26,488 bases of DNA from CBFDCQ01 sp965603355 (GCA_965603355.1 CBFDCQ010000042.1:1-26488), one strand, 5' to 3'; counted from the first letter of the stretch, positions 8,498-17,483 are shown. The notes: a model not told the origin generated them from the sequence alone. A program made the numbers and translations.

Positions 8498-9993
8498 GGC
8501 GCTTTCACCGCCATAAACTCGTTATACTTAACCTCGTAGTGCGGGACGCCTGCCGCCGAAAGCACGCGCGATAAGGCCCCGTCAAAGCTGATTATCTGGT
8601 CCGCGACAAGCGCGAAGTCCTGCTCCGCAAGTTTATCGACAGCATCAACAAGGCTGCCGTATACGTGTCCGCAATCTCCCCCGAGCCGCGCGTTAACCTG
8701 CCAGGGAAAAGTCTTCTGAAGTTTCTTGATAAACAGGTTCTGTTCCGCGCCGAAATCGAGGCATGACTCGTACATAAAACTGCTGAGTTTGCGCATCTTG
8801 TCGAAGTCTATGAAGCCGCCATCTGCACTGATCTGGTATGCTTCCGTGTTCACGTAGGGGAAAAAGATAGCCCACCTCATTCGCGTCGGGGACACTGTCG
8901 CGAGCAGGTCGAGTGTCATGTTGATATCTTCGATAGTCTCGTGCGGGAACCCGAACATGACGAAAGCGGAGGTATCGAGCCCGCACCGATGCGCGGTCTC
9001 AAACGCGCGTGCTATGTCCTCGTTGCTCATATGCCTGCGCAGTATGTTGCGCCGAACGCTTTCGCTGCCGCTTTCGAGCCCAAACTTCAGTAAAGCGCAA
9101 CCGGCGTCCTTGAGCGCCTGAGCCATTTCATCATCAAAAACTCTTGGGTGAGCGTTGCAGACGAATGGCACATCCATCTCATTGCGATATCGGCGGGCGA
9201 ACTCCAGCAGGTAGGTACGGTCGTACGTGAAGAGATCGTCGTCGAAGATGAACATCTTGACTCGCGCGTACTTTCCCACCAGCATTTTCAGTTCGGCTAT
9301 GACGTCCTCGACGGGATGGTGGCGAACATAGTTGAGCTTGCGCCCCTTCAACCCTGTGTCCCGCTGGTAAAGCTCCACTATCTTGTGATTGAAACAGTAC
9401 GTGCACCGGAACGGGCAACCGCGGCTCGCCATCACACCGACCCAGCCATCCTTGGCGTCGGTCATATGCTGAAAGTCGAATACATCATAGTTTTTAGGTG
9501 GCAGCTCGGTGACGCTAACGAACGGTCTCACGGGATTCCTGACCAGTTCGCCGTTTTTCCTGGCCCATATATTGGGAATGTCGTCCGTGGGCTGGCCGTC
9601 TGCAATTCTCTCCACGAGCTCCGCCAGGGCGTGCTCCCCTTCGCCCACGCAGGCGTAGTCGAATGCCCCGTCCGACAGAACTTCTTCAGGAGCCATCGTC
9701 ACGTGCACGCCGCCGGCTACCATGGGGACGTTGGTCCGCTCGCGCAGGGACCGGGCTATATCGGCGGCGTACTGATACTGGTTGGTCACGATGGAGAATC
9801 CGACAATATCAGGATCGAACTTACGGACATCCCGCCATATCCGTTCGAGGTCCAGCGGATAGCCCAGCTTGTCGTTCACGTTCAGCAGCGCCGTTTCGTG
9901 TCCCTGCTGCTTAAGGACAGCCGACAGGAAAGCCACCCCATAGTTGAAACCGATCTGCGCGTACAGATTGGGATAAATGAACAGAATTCTCAT
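8494..9993 (-). CDS. B12-binding-domain radical SAM protein
   Basis: A 499-residue enzyme with an N-terminal cobalamin-binding Rossmann fold (about 1-135) and a radical SAM core whose 4Fe-4S ligands are Cys193, Cys197 and Cys200 (GCPFRCTYC). The core continues through FIFDDDLFTY, KFGLESGSESVRRNILRR and FVMFGFPHETIEDI, the usual strand motifs of the BchE/HpnP-like class. The classical DxHxxG cobalamin motif is absent, as in much of this class. I chose the ATG at 9993, which opens directly into MRILFIYPN; a GTG six codons upstream is the alternative. It shares an extended -10 promoter unit with the downstream heptosyltransferase. The reaction (methylation, ring chemistry or other C-C bond formation) cannot be told from sequence; LPS or lipid modification is an inference from the partner. 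Confidence 0.88.
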   Translation of the reverse strand: MRILFIYPNLYAQIGFNYGVAFLSAVLKQQGHETALLNVNDKLGYPLDLERIWRDVRKFDPDIVGFSIVTNQYQYAADIARSLRERTNVPMVAGGVHVTMAPEEVLSDGAFDYACVGEGEHALAELVERIADGQPTDDIPNIWARKNGELVRNPVRPFVSVTELPPKNYDVFDFQHMTDAKDGWVGVMASRGCPFRCTYCFNHKIVELYQRDTGLKGRKLNYVRHHPVEDVIAELKMLVGKYARVKMFIFDDDLFTYDRTYLLEFARRYRNEMDVPFVCNAHPRVFDDEMAQALKDAGCALLKFGLESGSESVRRNILRRHMSNEDIARAFETAHRCGLDTSAFVMFGFPHETIEDINMTLDLLATVSPTRMRWAIFFPYVNTEAYQISADGGFIDFDKMRKLSSFMYESCLDFGAEQNLFIKKLQKTFPWQVNARLGGDCGHVYGSLVDAVDKLAEQDFALVADQIISFDGALSRVLSAAGVPHYEVKYNEFMAVKAP

Positions 9994-10027
9994 GAATGTC
10001 ACCCGCACCACTGCCTTTGACTCAAGG

Positions 10028-10057
10028 ATTATAGCAGAACCGTTGGGCGCCGTACAA
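10028..10057 (-). promoter_or_regulatory. Extended -10 promoter of the radical SAM-GT9 unit
   Basis: Perfect TATAAT (10028-10033) preceded by TGC, with a partial -35, TTGTAC (10052-10057), 18 bp upstream. The predicted start lies near 10021, leaving about 28 nt before the ATG at 9993. It sits between rho and the radical SAM gene, separating the pair from the rho transcript. Confidence 0.6.
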
Positions 10058-10121
10058 TCGCCGCCGCTGGTTCACGAGCCGCATCGCAAAGTCCGCATAC
10101 GTGGAGGATCGGATGGTGGGT

Positions 10122-11375
10122 CTAGAGCTGTTTTTGCATCGAGTCGAGAAATTCCTTGTTGCTCTTAGTCTTGCCAAGCTTGCCCAGCAGCAGTTCCAAG
10201 GCTTCCACGGGGTTCATTGAGCCCATCACCTTCGCCAAGATCCAGATCCTGTTCTGCTCTTCTTTCTCCATGAGCAGCTCTTCCCGTCTGGTACGCGATT
10301 TCTGCACGTCTATTGCGGGGAATATGCGCTTCTCCATCAGTCGCCTGTCAAGATGCAGCTCCATGTTGCCGGTGCCCTTGAACTCCTCGAAGATCACGTC
10401 GTCCATGCGGCTACCGGTGTCTATGAGAGCCGTGGCGAGGATCGTCAGGCTTCCTCCCTCTTCAATGTTACGAGCAGCGCCGAAAAACCTCTTGGGGCGC
10501 TGGAGAGCGTTGGCGTCGATCCCGCCGGACAGCACTCTACCGCTCGCCGGCATCACGGCATTGTAACCACGCGCCAGACGCGTCATACTGTCCAGAAGTA
10601 TGACCACGTCTTTCTGGTGCTCGACAAGCCGTTTCGCCTTTTCCAGGACCATTTCGGAGACCTGAATATGTCTTTCAGGCGGTTCGTCGAAGGTGGAGCT
10701 GACAACTTCGGCATTGACGGACCTCTGCATGTCGGTCACCTCTTCCGGGCGCTCGTCAATGAGCAGAACGATGAGGATTATCTCCGGGCAGTTGGTGGTT
10801 ATGCTGTTGGCTATTTTCTGCAACAGCATGGTCTTTCCCGTATACGGAGCCGCTACGATGAGGCCCCTCTGACCCTTACCGATCGGGCTGACGATGTCCA
10901 TTACGCGCATCGACAGCTCTTTCTTGGTGGTTTCGAGCTTGATCCGCTCGTCCGGGTGAAGCGGCGTGAGGTTATCGAACAGGATCTTCTCACGGGCCAG
11001 CTCAGGATCATCGAAGTTGATCGCCTCGACCTTTAACATGGCGAAATACCGTTCGCCGTTCTTCGGCGGGCGAATCTGTCCCGAAATGGTATCCCCGGTC
11101 CTCAGGCCGAACTTACGGATCTGTGACGGGGATATGTAGATGTCGTCAGGACCCGGCAGGTAGTTGTAGGTCGGCGACCTGAGAAAACCGAACCCGTCCG
11201 GCAGTATCTCCAGGATACCTTCTCCAAAGATCGAACCTTCCGATTCGATTTTGGCCTGCAGGATCCTGAAAATGAGCTCCTGTTTCTTGAGCCCGCTGTA
11301 CCCGTTTAGCTGGAGCTCTTTGGCCTGTTTGTTCAGTTCCGATATCGTCTTTTTCTTCAGTTCACCTATATCCAT
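10122..11375 (-). CDS. rho: Transcription termination factor Rho
   Basis: Hexameric RNA helicase that ends transcription at untranslated RNA. The 417 residues contain the N-terminal helical domain (1-45), the RNA-binding cold-shock domain with GFGFLR (61-66), and the RecA-like motor. Walker A is APYTGKT at 176-182 and Walker B lies in VVILLDSMTRLAR near 255. The Q-loop and R-loop region around ALQRPKRFFGAARN is intact. Tyr replaces the Lys or Arg normally found three residues before the Walker A lysine. The ribosome binding site is a purine-rich stretch (GGGGGAG). It lies 95 nt after polA with no obvious promoter, so it may be read from upstream. The usual polA-coaE-rho neighbour coaE is absent. 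Confidence 0.98.
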   Translation of the reverse strand: MDIGELKKKTISELNKQAKELQLNGYSGLKKQELIFRILQAKIESEGSIFGEGILEILPDGFGFLRSPTYNYLPGPDDIYISPSQIRKFGLRTGDTISGQIRPPKNGERYFAMLKVEAINFDDPELAREKILFDNLTPLHPDERIKLETTKKELSMRVMDIVSPIGKGQRGLIVAAPYTGKTMLLQKIANSITTNCPEIILIVLLIDERPEEVTDMQRSVNAEVVSSTFDEPPERHIQVSEMVLEKAKRLVEHQKDVVILLDSMTRLARGYNAVMPASGRVLSGGIDANALQRPKRFFGAARNIEEGGSLTILATALIDTGSRMDDVIFEEFKGTGNMELHLDRRLMEKRIFPAIDVQKSRTRREELLMEKEEQNRIWILAKVMGSMNPVEALELLLGKLGKTKSNKEFLDSMQKQL

Positions 11376-11470
11376 ACCTTCACCACTCCCCCTTTCTGTC
11401 AGTAACCTCTGTACCTGGCTTCTCTTTCATGTCTCTGACTCCCATGTATGATCCACGATACTACATCCAT

Positions 11471-14176
11471 CTATGAATGGCTCTCGAGCCAGTTGCGACC
11501 TACTCCAATGTCAACCTTGAGAGGGACGTTGAGTGGGTACGCGCTCTCCATAATGCGCTTCGTATGTTCTTTGACAGTCTCGACCTCATCCGCCGGCGCT
11601 TCGAGAAGCAGCTCGTCATGCACCTGCAGAATCAGTCTCGTTCTCATATTGTTCTCGGTGATAAACCTGTCGAGACGGTTCATGGCGACCTTTGTCAAAT
11701 CGGCCGCAGAGCCCTGTATCGGGGCGTTGAACGCCGCACGTTCCGCCCATTGTCTGTCCGCACCTTTCGCGTTCCGAAGTTCCGGCATGTATCGGCGTCT
11801 CTTCAGGATAGTCTCTACGTACCCTTTGTCCTGAGCCTCAGCGACGGTCGTATCGATGTATTCCCTGACGCCGGCGTATATGCCGAAATAGTCCTCTATG
11901 AACGCCTTGGCTTCGTCCATCGGGATACCGAATTCGCGCGCCAGTCGGAACGCGCCCATGCCGTAAATCACGCCGAAATTCACGACTTTCGCGCGCCTGC
12001 GCATTTCCGGCGTCACCTCGTCCGCAGACGAAACACCGAAGATCCTGGCCGCGGTCGCTCGGTGAATGTCCTCGCCCTTCTTGAACGCCTTTGTGAGATT
12101 TCTATCGCCGGACAGATGTGCCAGAACGCGGAGCTCTATCTGAGAGTAGTCCGCGGACACAAAGCTCATGTCGTCCGAGCAGGGTACGAAACCTCTGCGC
12201 AACTCTTTGCCGAGTTCCATCCTGATCGGTATGTTCTGTAGGTTCGGTTCGCTGCTGCTCAACCTACCGGTGGCGGTCACCGCCTGGTTAAATGACGTAT
12301 GGATTCGGCCGGTGGTTGTGTTTATGAGCTTGGGCAGTGACTCGACATAGGTGCTTCGCAACTTCTCGAGCGTGCGATACTCAAGCAATTTGCCGGGCAG
12401 AGAGTGTTCGCTGGAGAGTTGTTCCAGCACCGCCACGTCGGTCGAATACCCGGTCTTGGTCTTGCGTACCTTAGTCAGGCCGAGCTTGTCGAACAGTATC
12501 CTCTGCAACTGTTTCGAAGAGTTGATATTGAACCTTTCGCCGGCCAGCTCGTACACCTCTTCAGCAACCCTCTCGATCTCACCGTTGAGTCTGTTGGACA
12601 GTCGGCCGAAAAGTGCCAGGTCGATCTTGACGCCGGCGATCTCCATCCGCGCCAGCACAGGTATGAGCGGCAGTTCAACCTCGGAAAACAGTCTTGTCAG
12701 GCCGCGCTCCTCCAACATCGGCTCGAACAGCTCTCTGAGACGCCAGGTCAAGTCGGCGTCCTCGCAGGAATACTGAGCCACTAGGTCAACCGGTACGCAG
12801 TCCATCGTTACAGCTTTTGACCCTTTTCCAATCAGGTCCGTTATCGGTATCATCTTGCGGTCGAGGTACCTCAGAGCCATGTCGCCCAGATTGTGTCTTC
12901 CGCCGGTAGGATCTATCAGGTAGGACGCGATCATCGTGTCGAAGTCAACGCCCTGCAGAGTCATACCGTGTCGCGCGAGCACAATCATGTCGTACTTGAT
13001 ATTCTGTCCTGTCTTCTTGACGGATGCGTCCTCCAGGAGCGGTTTTACTATTGAGATGAACTGCTCCGGCGGCACTTGGCCGTACTTCTTTCCGTCTTCG
13101 CCCAGCAACGCTTCCTCGCGATGTCCCACCGGCACGTAGAAGCCTGCACGCGCTCGAAACGAGACTGACATGCCGACGATATCCGCCTGCATCGGCGACT
13201 CGCTGGTGGTTTCGAGGTCGAGTGCGAAAGAGCCGGCGGAGACAAGCTCCTCCACGAGACGCGCCAGCGCCGCGGGATCCTGTACTACGCGGTAGTCGAC
13301 TTCCTCTTGATCAGTCTCCACGAACTCCTTTAGCAACGATTGAAAGTTCAACCGCTTGAAGATGGGTATCATTTTCGCAGCATCAGGGTCGTCGAGTTTA
13401 CAGTCTTCCGGATCGAGGCCGAGTGGAACGTTGGTATCTATGGATACCAGTTTTTTACTCAGAAACGCCATTTCCCGGTTTTCCCGAAGGTTCTGCCCCT
13501 TTTTCCCCTTGATCTCGTCTACCTTCTCGTACACTCCCGTCAAAGAACCGTATTGGGAGATGAGTTGCTTGGCATTCTTCTCTCCTATGCCGGGCACGCC
13601 CGGGACATTGTCGGACGAATCGCCCCACAGCGCCATCACGTCAACGATCTTGTCCGGACTCAGTCCGAACCGCTCGGGCACGTTCTCCACGGTAAAAGGG
13701 CCGTTCGTGCTCTGTGGGTCGTGCACGGTTATGTGTGGGGAGACCAGTTGAAGAAGGTCTTTATCCCCAGTCAGGATCACCACATCCATACCGGCACCCT
13801 CAGCGCGCCTGGCAAGCGTGCCGATAACATCGTCCGCTTCATACCCTTCCTTCTCGACGACGCGCGTCCCAAGAGCGTCTGCAACCTCAAGAATAATAGG
13901 CATTTGCACAATAAGCTCTTCGGGCGTCTTCTTGCGTGTCGCCTTGTACTCCTCGTACATCTCGTGTCTGAATGTCGGTGCATGAGTGTCGAAAGCTACT
14001 GCCATGTAGTCCGGCCGATTCTCCTCTAAGACTCTCAGCAGGGTCTTGGTGAACCCGAAAACGGCGTTGGTCGGCTTGCCTTCCCGGTCTGTCAGGTGTC
14101 TTATCGCGTGAAACGAGCGATGGGCGAATGCCGTACCGTCCATCAAGTATAGTATCGGTCTCTTAGCTTCTGACAT
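11471..14176 (-). CDS. polA: DNA polymerase I
   Basis: 901-residue repair and Okazaki-fragment polymerase with all three activities apparently intact. The 5' nuclease spans about 1-290 (LMDGTAFAHRSF, ADDVIGTLA, LTGDKDLLQLV). The proofreading exonuclease spans about 310-490, with DEDDy residues Asp320, Glu322, Asp396, Tyr469 and Asp473 all present. The polymerase spans about 530-901: motif A DYSQIELR (Asp676), O-helix RRRAKVVNFGVIYG (Lys730, Phe734, Tyr738) and motif C QVHDE (Asp854). Phe at 734 is the E. coli type, which discriminates against dideoxynucleotides. I placed the start at the ATG opening MSEAKRP, 10 nt after the lpxB stop; an upstream in-frame start would extend 68 nt into lpxB and adds a non-conserved tail. 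Confidence 0.97.
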   Translation of the reverse strand: MSEAKRPILYLMDGTAFAHRSFHAIRHLTDREGKPTNAVFGFTKTLLRVLEENRPDYMAVAFDTHAPTFRHEMYEEYKATRKKTPEELIVQMPIILEVADALGTRVVEKEGYEADDVIGTLARRAEGAGMDVVILTGDKDLLQLVSPHITVHDPQSTNGPFTVENVPERFGLSPDKIVDVMALWGDSSDNVPGVPGIGEKNAKQLISQYGSLTGVYEKVDEIKGKKGQNLRENREMAFLSKKLVSIDTNVPLGLDPEDCKLDDPDAAKMIPIFKRLNFQSLLKEFVETDQEEVDYRVVQDPAALARLVEELVSAGSFALDLETTSESPMQADIVGMSVSFRARAGFYVPVGHREEALLGEDGKKYGQVPPEQFISIVKPLLEDASVKKTGQNIKYDMIVLARHGMTLQGVDFDTMIASYLIDPTGGRHNLGDMALRYLDRKMIPITDLIGKGSKAVTMDCVPVDLVAQYSCEDADLTWRLRELFEPMLEERGLTRLFSEVELPLIPVLARMEIAGVKIDLALFGRLSNRLNGEIERVAEEVYELAGERFNINSSKQLQRILFDKLGLTKVRKTKTGYSTDVAVLEQLSSEHSLPGKLLEYRTLEKLRSTYVESLPKLINTTTGRIHTSFNQAVTATGRLSSSEPNLQNIPIRMELGKELRRGFVPCSDDMSFVSADYSQIELRVLAHLSGDRNLTKAFKKGEDIHRATAARIFGVSSADEVTPEMRRRAKVVNFGVIYGMGAFRLAREFGIPMDEAKAFIEDYFGIYAGVREYIDTTVAEAQDKGYVETILKRRRYMPELRNAKGADRQWAERAAFNAPIQGSAADLTKVAMNRLDRFITENNMRTRLILQVHDELLLEAPADEVETVKEHTKRIMESAYPLNVPLKVDIGVGRNWLESHS

Positions 14177-14186
14177 GTTGCTCGGA

Positions 14187-15404
14187 CTATCCCGCCGGCA
14201 CCGCCCGACAGAGGTCGGCCTCCGGTCCGGCCGTCGGGCGTTCCAGAATGTCAACTACAGCACGGGCCGCACGCTCGGACGCGCCCGGCCTGCCCAGCCT
14301 CTCCTTAACTTCCCGAAGATCCCGCTCAATGTCCGCTCTGCGCTGATCGTTGCGCAGCAAGTCGAGCACCTCGGCGGCTATTCTCTCCGGGCGCGCACCA
14401 AATTGAATAAACTCAGGTACCACCCGTTTGCCCGCAAATATGTTCACCATGGCTATGTGCTCAACCTCGATGATTGACCTTGCAAGCAGCCAGGATCCGA
14501 ATGACGTCATGTAAATCACAACCATAGGTTTGAGAAAGTACGCCGTCTCGAGCGTTGCCGTCCCGGAAGCAACCAGGCACGCAGAGCTCAGCTCTATTAC
14601 CTCGTAAGTCTTGCCGCAGGCGATCTCCACGTGGGGGAGGCTCTGCTGTTTGCGCCGCGTTTGTCGGTCACGCCATTTGTCGAGGACCCGACGGGCCAAA
14701 AGGTCTATCTGCTCGTTCGGGCACGCGACCAGAAACCGCGATTCGGGAAGCTCTTGATGCAACAGCTCGACGCTCCGCAGCATGACGGGCAGATGCCGTC
14801 TTACCTCCTGGGGGCGACTGCCCGGCAGCAACCCGAGCACAACGCCTCCAGCCGTCTCGTGTTCAGCAGTGTAGTCCTGATCCAACGGTGTCCGCTGGAT
14901 ATGGTCAATCAATGGGTGTCCGACGAACTCGACGCTAAGTCCCACTCCCTCGTAAATGCTCTTCTCAAAATCCAGAATGACGATCACTTTTTCCACCAGC
15001 CGCGCGATGTGTCCGACGCGACGTTTGCCCCAAGCCCACACTTGCGGACATATGTAGTACACGGTTCTTATACCGAGTCTCTTCGCCTGCTCCGCCAACC
15101 GGAGGTTGAATCCCGGATAGTCAATCAATATGAGCAGATCGGGCCGATTTTCCTCCAGGAACTTCACCGTATCGCGGAATATGGCTCGGATCCGGCCAAA
15201 TTTCTTCAGCACCTCCGTGAACCCCATGATCGCCTCTTTAGCGAGGTCGTGTCTCAGTTCTATGCCCGTGGCGGACATTTTCTCTCCGCCTACGCCCTGA
15301 ATCACAACACCCGGCTGGATGCGGCGAATCTCGCGGGCCAAGTTGGCTCCATGGAGGTCTCCGGATGGTTCTCCTGCAACAATGAATATGGTGTGTTTCT
15401 TCAT
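14187..15404 (-). CDS. lpxB: Lipid-A-disaccharide synthase
   Basis: Peripheral inner-membrane GT19 enzyme that joins UDP-2,3-diacylglucosamine to lipid X to form the disaccharide core of lipid A. In 405 residues it shows the nucleotide/lipid motif GEPSGD at 11-16, IDYPGFN near 99-105, CPQVWAWG near 129, LLPGSR near 203, and the donor-site SGTATLETA near 285. It overlaps the preceding oxidoreductase gene by 4 nt (15401-15404) and is followed 10 nt later by polA, so it sits mid-operon. The length is normal to slightly long; the C-terminal 20 residues are low in conservation. Confidence 0.97.
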   Translation of the reverse strand: MKKHTIFIVAGEPSGDLHGANLAREIRRIQPGVVIQGVGGEKMSATGIELRHDLAKEAIMGFTEVLKKFGRIRAIFRDTVKFLEENRPDLLILIDYPGFNLRLAEQAKRLGIRTVYYICPQVWAWGKRRVGHIARLVEKVIVILDFEKSIYEGVGLSVEFVGHPLIDHIQRTPLDQDYTAEHETAGGVVLGLLPGSRPQEVRRHLPVMLRSVELLHQELPESRFLVACPNEQIDLLARRVLDKWRDRQTRRKQQSLPHVEIACGKTYEVIELSSACLVASGTATLETAYFLKPMVVIYMTSFGSWLLARSIIEVEHIAMVNIFAGKRVVPEFIQFGARPERIAAEVLDLLRNDQRRADIERDLREVKERLGRPGASERAARAVVDILERPTAGPEADLCRAVPAG

Positions 15405-16357
15405 TCTTTCGGCAGTTGCTCTATTTGTTCAGTGAGAGCCGCAGCCAGCCTGAGGGCGTCGCGGCCGTCCTCACCAGACACGACCGGTCGTTCCCCGGTC
15501 TCGACACAGCGAACGAACGAGGCCAGCTCCGCCCGCAACGGCTCTTGCTTGTCGACGGGCATCACTTCAATATCTATGCAGCTCATCGGGTCCATGCCTT
15601 CCTCGATCAAGTCATCGCGCTTCCTGTAGAGTTTCACCTCCGGGTCATCGTAGCGCACGGAAATGTAGGCGTCGGACTCGAATATCCTGATCTTTCGCAT
15701 CTTGTCGACGGATACCCTGCTTGCAGTCAGGTTGGCGACGCAGCCGTTCGCGAACCTAATCCTTGCGTTAGCTATGTCCTCGTGGGGCGAAAACACCGGC
15801 ACCCCGACGGCATGAAACTCCTCGACCGAGGACCTGACCAGACTCAGGACTATGTCTATGTCGTGTATCATCAGGTCAAGGACCACGCCAACGTCGTCGC
15901 CGCGGCTCTGATATGGGCTCAGCCGATGACATTCGATAAACCTTGGTTTCTTAATCACTTCAGCAAGCTTCCGGACGGCTCCGTTGAACCGCTCGACGTG
16001 TCCGACCTGCAGCGTGAGTTGTTTCTCTTGCGCAAGCTCGACCAGCTCGTCGGCGTCCGCCAATTCCGCGCATATTGGCTTCTCTATCAGTACGCTGACA
16101 CCCGCCTCAAGGCACCTCTTCCCGACGGCATAGTGTAAGCTGGTCGGCACTCCAACGCTGACCGCGTCTACGCGCTCGAGCAGCTCTTCATAGTCCAGAA
16201 GCCCCTCGGTCGCGAAATCGCCGGTCACCTTTTCCAACTGTTCTTCGTTGGTGTCACTGACTCCAACCAATTCGACTGCGGGCAGCTGCGAGTACACTCG
16301 TGCGTGATGGTACCCGAGATGCCCAACTCCTATCACCCCAACTCTTATCATTGGCAT
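15401..16357 (-). CDS. Gfo/Idh/MocA-family NAD(P)-dependent oxidoreductase (GnnA-like position)
   Basis: 318-residue sugar dehydrogenase-type protein. The N-terminal Rossmann fold has GVIGVGHLG at 7-15, VLIEKPICAE near 94 carries the family lysine, and the C-terminal domain has HDIDIVLSL near 169 with the usual His-Asp pair. It sits between lpxA and lpxB and is coupled to lpxB by a 4-nt overlap, so it almost certainly acts on a lipid A precursor. In some bacteria an enzyme of this family (GnnA) oxidises the 3-OH of UDP-GlcNAc so that the partner GnnB can install a 3-amino group. No aminotransferase is present here, so this role is unproven. Start at ATG 16357 or two codons later. Confidence 0.85.
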   Translation of the reverse strand: MPMIRVGVIGVGHLGYHHARVYSQLPAVELVGVSDTNEEQLEKVTGDFATEGLLDYEELLERVDAVSVGVPTSLHYAVGKRCLEAGVSVLIEKPICAELADADELVELAQEKQLTLQVGHVERFNGAVRKLAEVIKKPRFIECHRLSPYQSRGDDVGVVLDLMIHDIDIVLSLVRSSVEEFHAVGVPVFSPHEDIANARIRFANGCVANLTASRVSVDKMRKIRIFESDAYISVRYDDPEVKLYRKRDDLIEEGMDPMSCIDIEVMPVDKQEPLRAELASFVRCVETGERPVVSGEDGRDALRLAAALTEQIEQLPKE

Positions 16358-16545
16358 CGTCGCTCATCGAGTTTCATATAACAGGACCCCGCGTTGTCTC
16401 CAAGGGCCGCCAGCGAAACCCTCACTAGGCTTCACAGTATCAGAACCTGCTCTGATGCGGTTCAGGTCGGTGGCGTCTCCAGCTCAACGACTATCGCTGT
16501 TGGCAGCCGTGCTCGTGTCATTAACCGGACATCGACGATGAATGG

Positions 16546-17328
16546 TCACTTGCAGATGCCGCGTTTTGACCTGCGGACAAAATCGATCAGATGAGCAACT
16601 TCAGCGCAGTTCTCAACTTCCTGCTCGATTTCCGCCAGTGCCTGGCTGGTGTTGAGCGATGACCTGCACAATGTCCGATACGCTGTTTTCAATCCGCGCT
16701 TTGCCGTCTCGCTCGCACCGTTTCTCGACAATCCCACGGCATTGATTCCCCGACACCGAGCGGGGTTTCCATCAGCAATTGTGTACGGCAGCACATCCTT
16801 GACGACCTTTGCCAGTCCGGCAACCAGCGCCAACTTGCCCACCGTGACGAACTGGTGCACGGCCGACATTCCCCCGAGCACCGCCCCATCCTCAACGACC
16901 ACATGGCCGCCGAGGCCCGACAGGTTGGCCATCACAACGCGATCACCTACCTGGCAGTCGTGGGCGACGTGCGTGAGGGCCATGAGCAAGTTGTTGTTAC
17001 CTACGACGGTGGTTCTTCCGGTTTCCTCACTGAACCCGGTGTTCATGGTGACATACTCCCGAAACGTGTTACCGTCGCCTATACGCAAGAAGCTCCTGCC
17101 GCCGGGGTCGTTCAGCGCCTGGGAGCGGCCGCCGAGGACCGCGCCGGCGTATGCCTTGTTGTTCTTGCCTAGCTGGGTGTGTCCTTCGAGCACAACGTAG
17201 GGGCCGATAGTCGTTCCGTCGCCTATGGTCACATTAGGCCCTATTACTGCGTACGGCCCGACGACCGTGTCATTACCCAGCTCTGCTTTCGGGTCAACCA
17301 CAGCAGTTTGATGTATCTGTGTGCCCAC
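16546..17328 (-). CDS. lpxA: Acyl-ACP--UDP-N-acetylglucosamine O-acyltransferase
   Basis: Cytosolic trimer of left-handed beta-helices that performs the first step of lipid A synthesis. The 260 residues begin with many hexapeptide repeats (I/V-G-x4). The catalytic base is His123 in THVAHDC, and Gly171 aligns with E. coli Gly173, the acyl-chain ruler, which leaves room for a long acyl chain. The E. coli PQDLKY loop is replaced by SQALNDPGG, so contacts to the sugar may differ. The start is GTG: CAGGAG lies 5 nt upstream of it. There is a 296-nt gap from lpxC-fabZ and a 188-nt gap to the oxidoreductase. The lpxA transcript may start from a weak promoter near 17455 as well as reading through from upstream. 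Confidence 0.96.
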   Translation of the reverse strand: MGTQIHQTAVVDPKAELGNDTVVGPYAVIGPNVTIGDGTTIGPYVVLEGHTQLGKNNKAYAGAVLGGRSQALNDPGGRSFLRIGDGNTFREYVTMNTGFSEETGRTTVVGNNNLLMALTHVAHDCQVGDRVVMANLSGLGGHVVVEDGAVLGGMSAVHQFVTVGKLALVAGLAKVVKDVLPYTIADGNPARCRGINAVGLSRNGASETAKRGLKTAYRTLCRSSLNTSQALAEIEQEVENCAEVAHLIDFVRRSKRGICK

Positions 17329-17454
17329 GATAACTCCTGTATTCGCAGGTGCTTACCGCCCTCCCGAGTCCGGCGCGTCTGGGTACCTTGTCCCTGAAGG
17401 GGGCTGCGCAACCACGCCGATCAACCGCGCTTTTCGTTGCAGCTGCGCCAACCT

Positions 17455-17483
17455 TATATAATCAAAGGGGAAAGGGATAACAG
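17455..17483 (-). promoter_or_regulatory. Possible lpxA promoter
   Basis: On the minus strand TATATA (17455-17460) with a poor -35, CTGTTA (17478-17483), 17 bp upstream. An inverted repeat AGGGAT/ATCCCT (17473-17478 and 17487-17492) overlaps the -35 side. The leader to the GTG start would be about 120 nt. The AT box is also nearly symmetric on the plus strand, so the direction is inferred from lpxA. Confidence 0.3.

Noticed and set aside
10353..11036. A 227-codon plus-strand open frame antisense to rho
   Set aside because: It is inside rho with no ribosome binding site or recognisable protein features.
11376..11470. Missing coaE between polA and rho as evidence of a deletion
   Set aside because: The 95-base gap holds no coaE remnant, and the polA-coaE-rho order is not universal, so nothing in the sequence shows a loss event.
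14177..14254. N-terminal extension of PolA into lpxB
   Set aside because: The extra 26 residues are Arg-rich and unlike any PolA start; the ATG at 14176 gives the conserved beginning.
14631..15629. A 332-codon plus-strand open frame antisense to lpxB and the oxidoreductase gene
   Set aside because: It spans the junction of two clearly conserved minus-strand genes and shows no domain or translation signal.
16375..16403. Possible promoter TTGGAG-17-TATATG before the oxidoreductase gene
   Set aside because: Both boxes are poor matches and the leader would be only about 11 nt; not strong enough to list as a feature.
16358..16545. Hidden tRNA or small RNA in the lpxA-oxidoreductase gap
   Set aside because: No cloverleaf, no T-arm motif and no terminator could be found; only short chance repeats.
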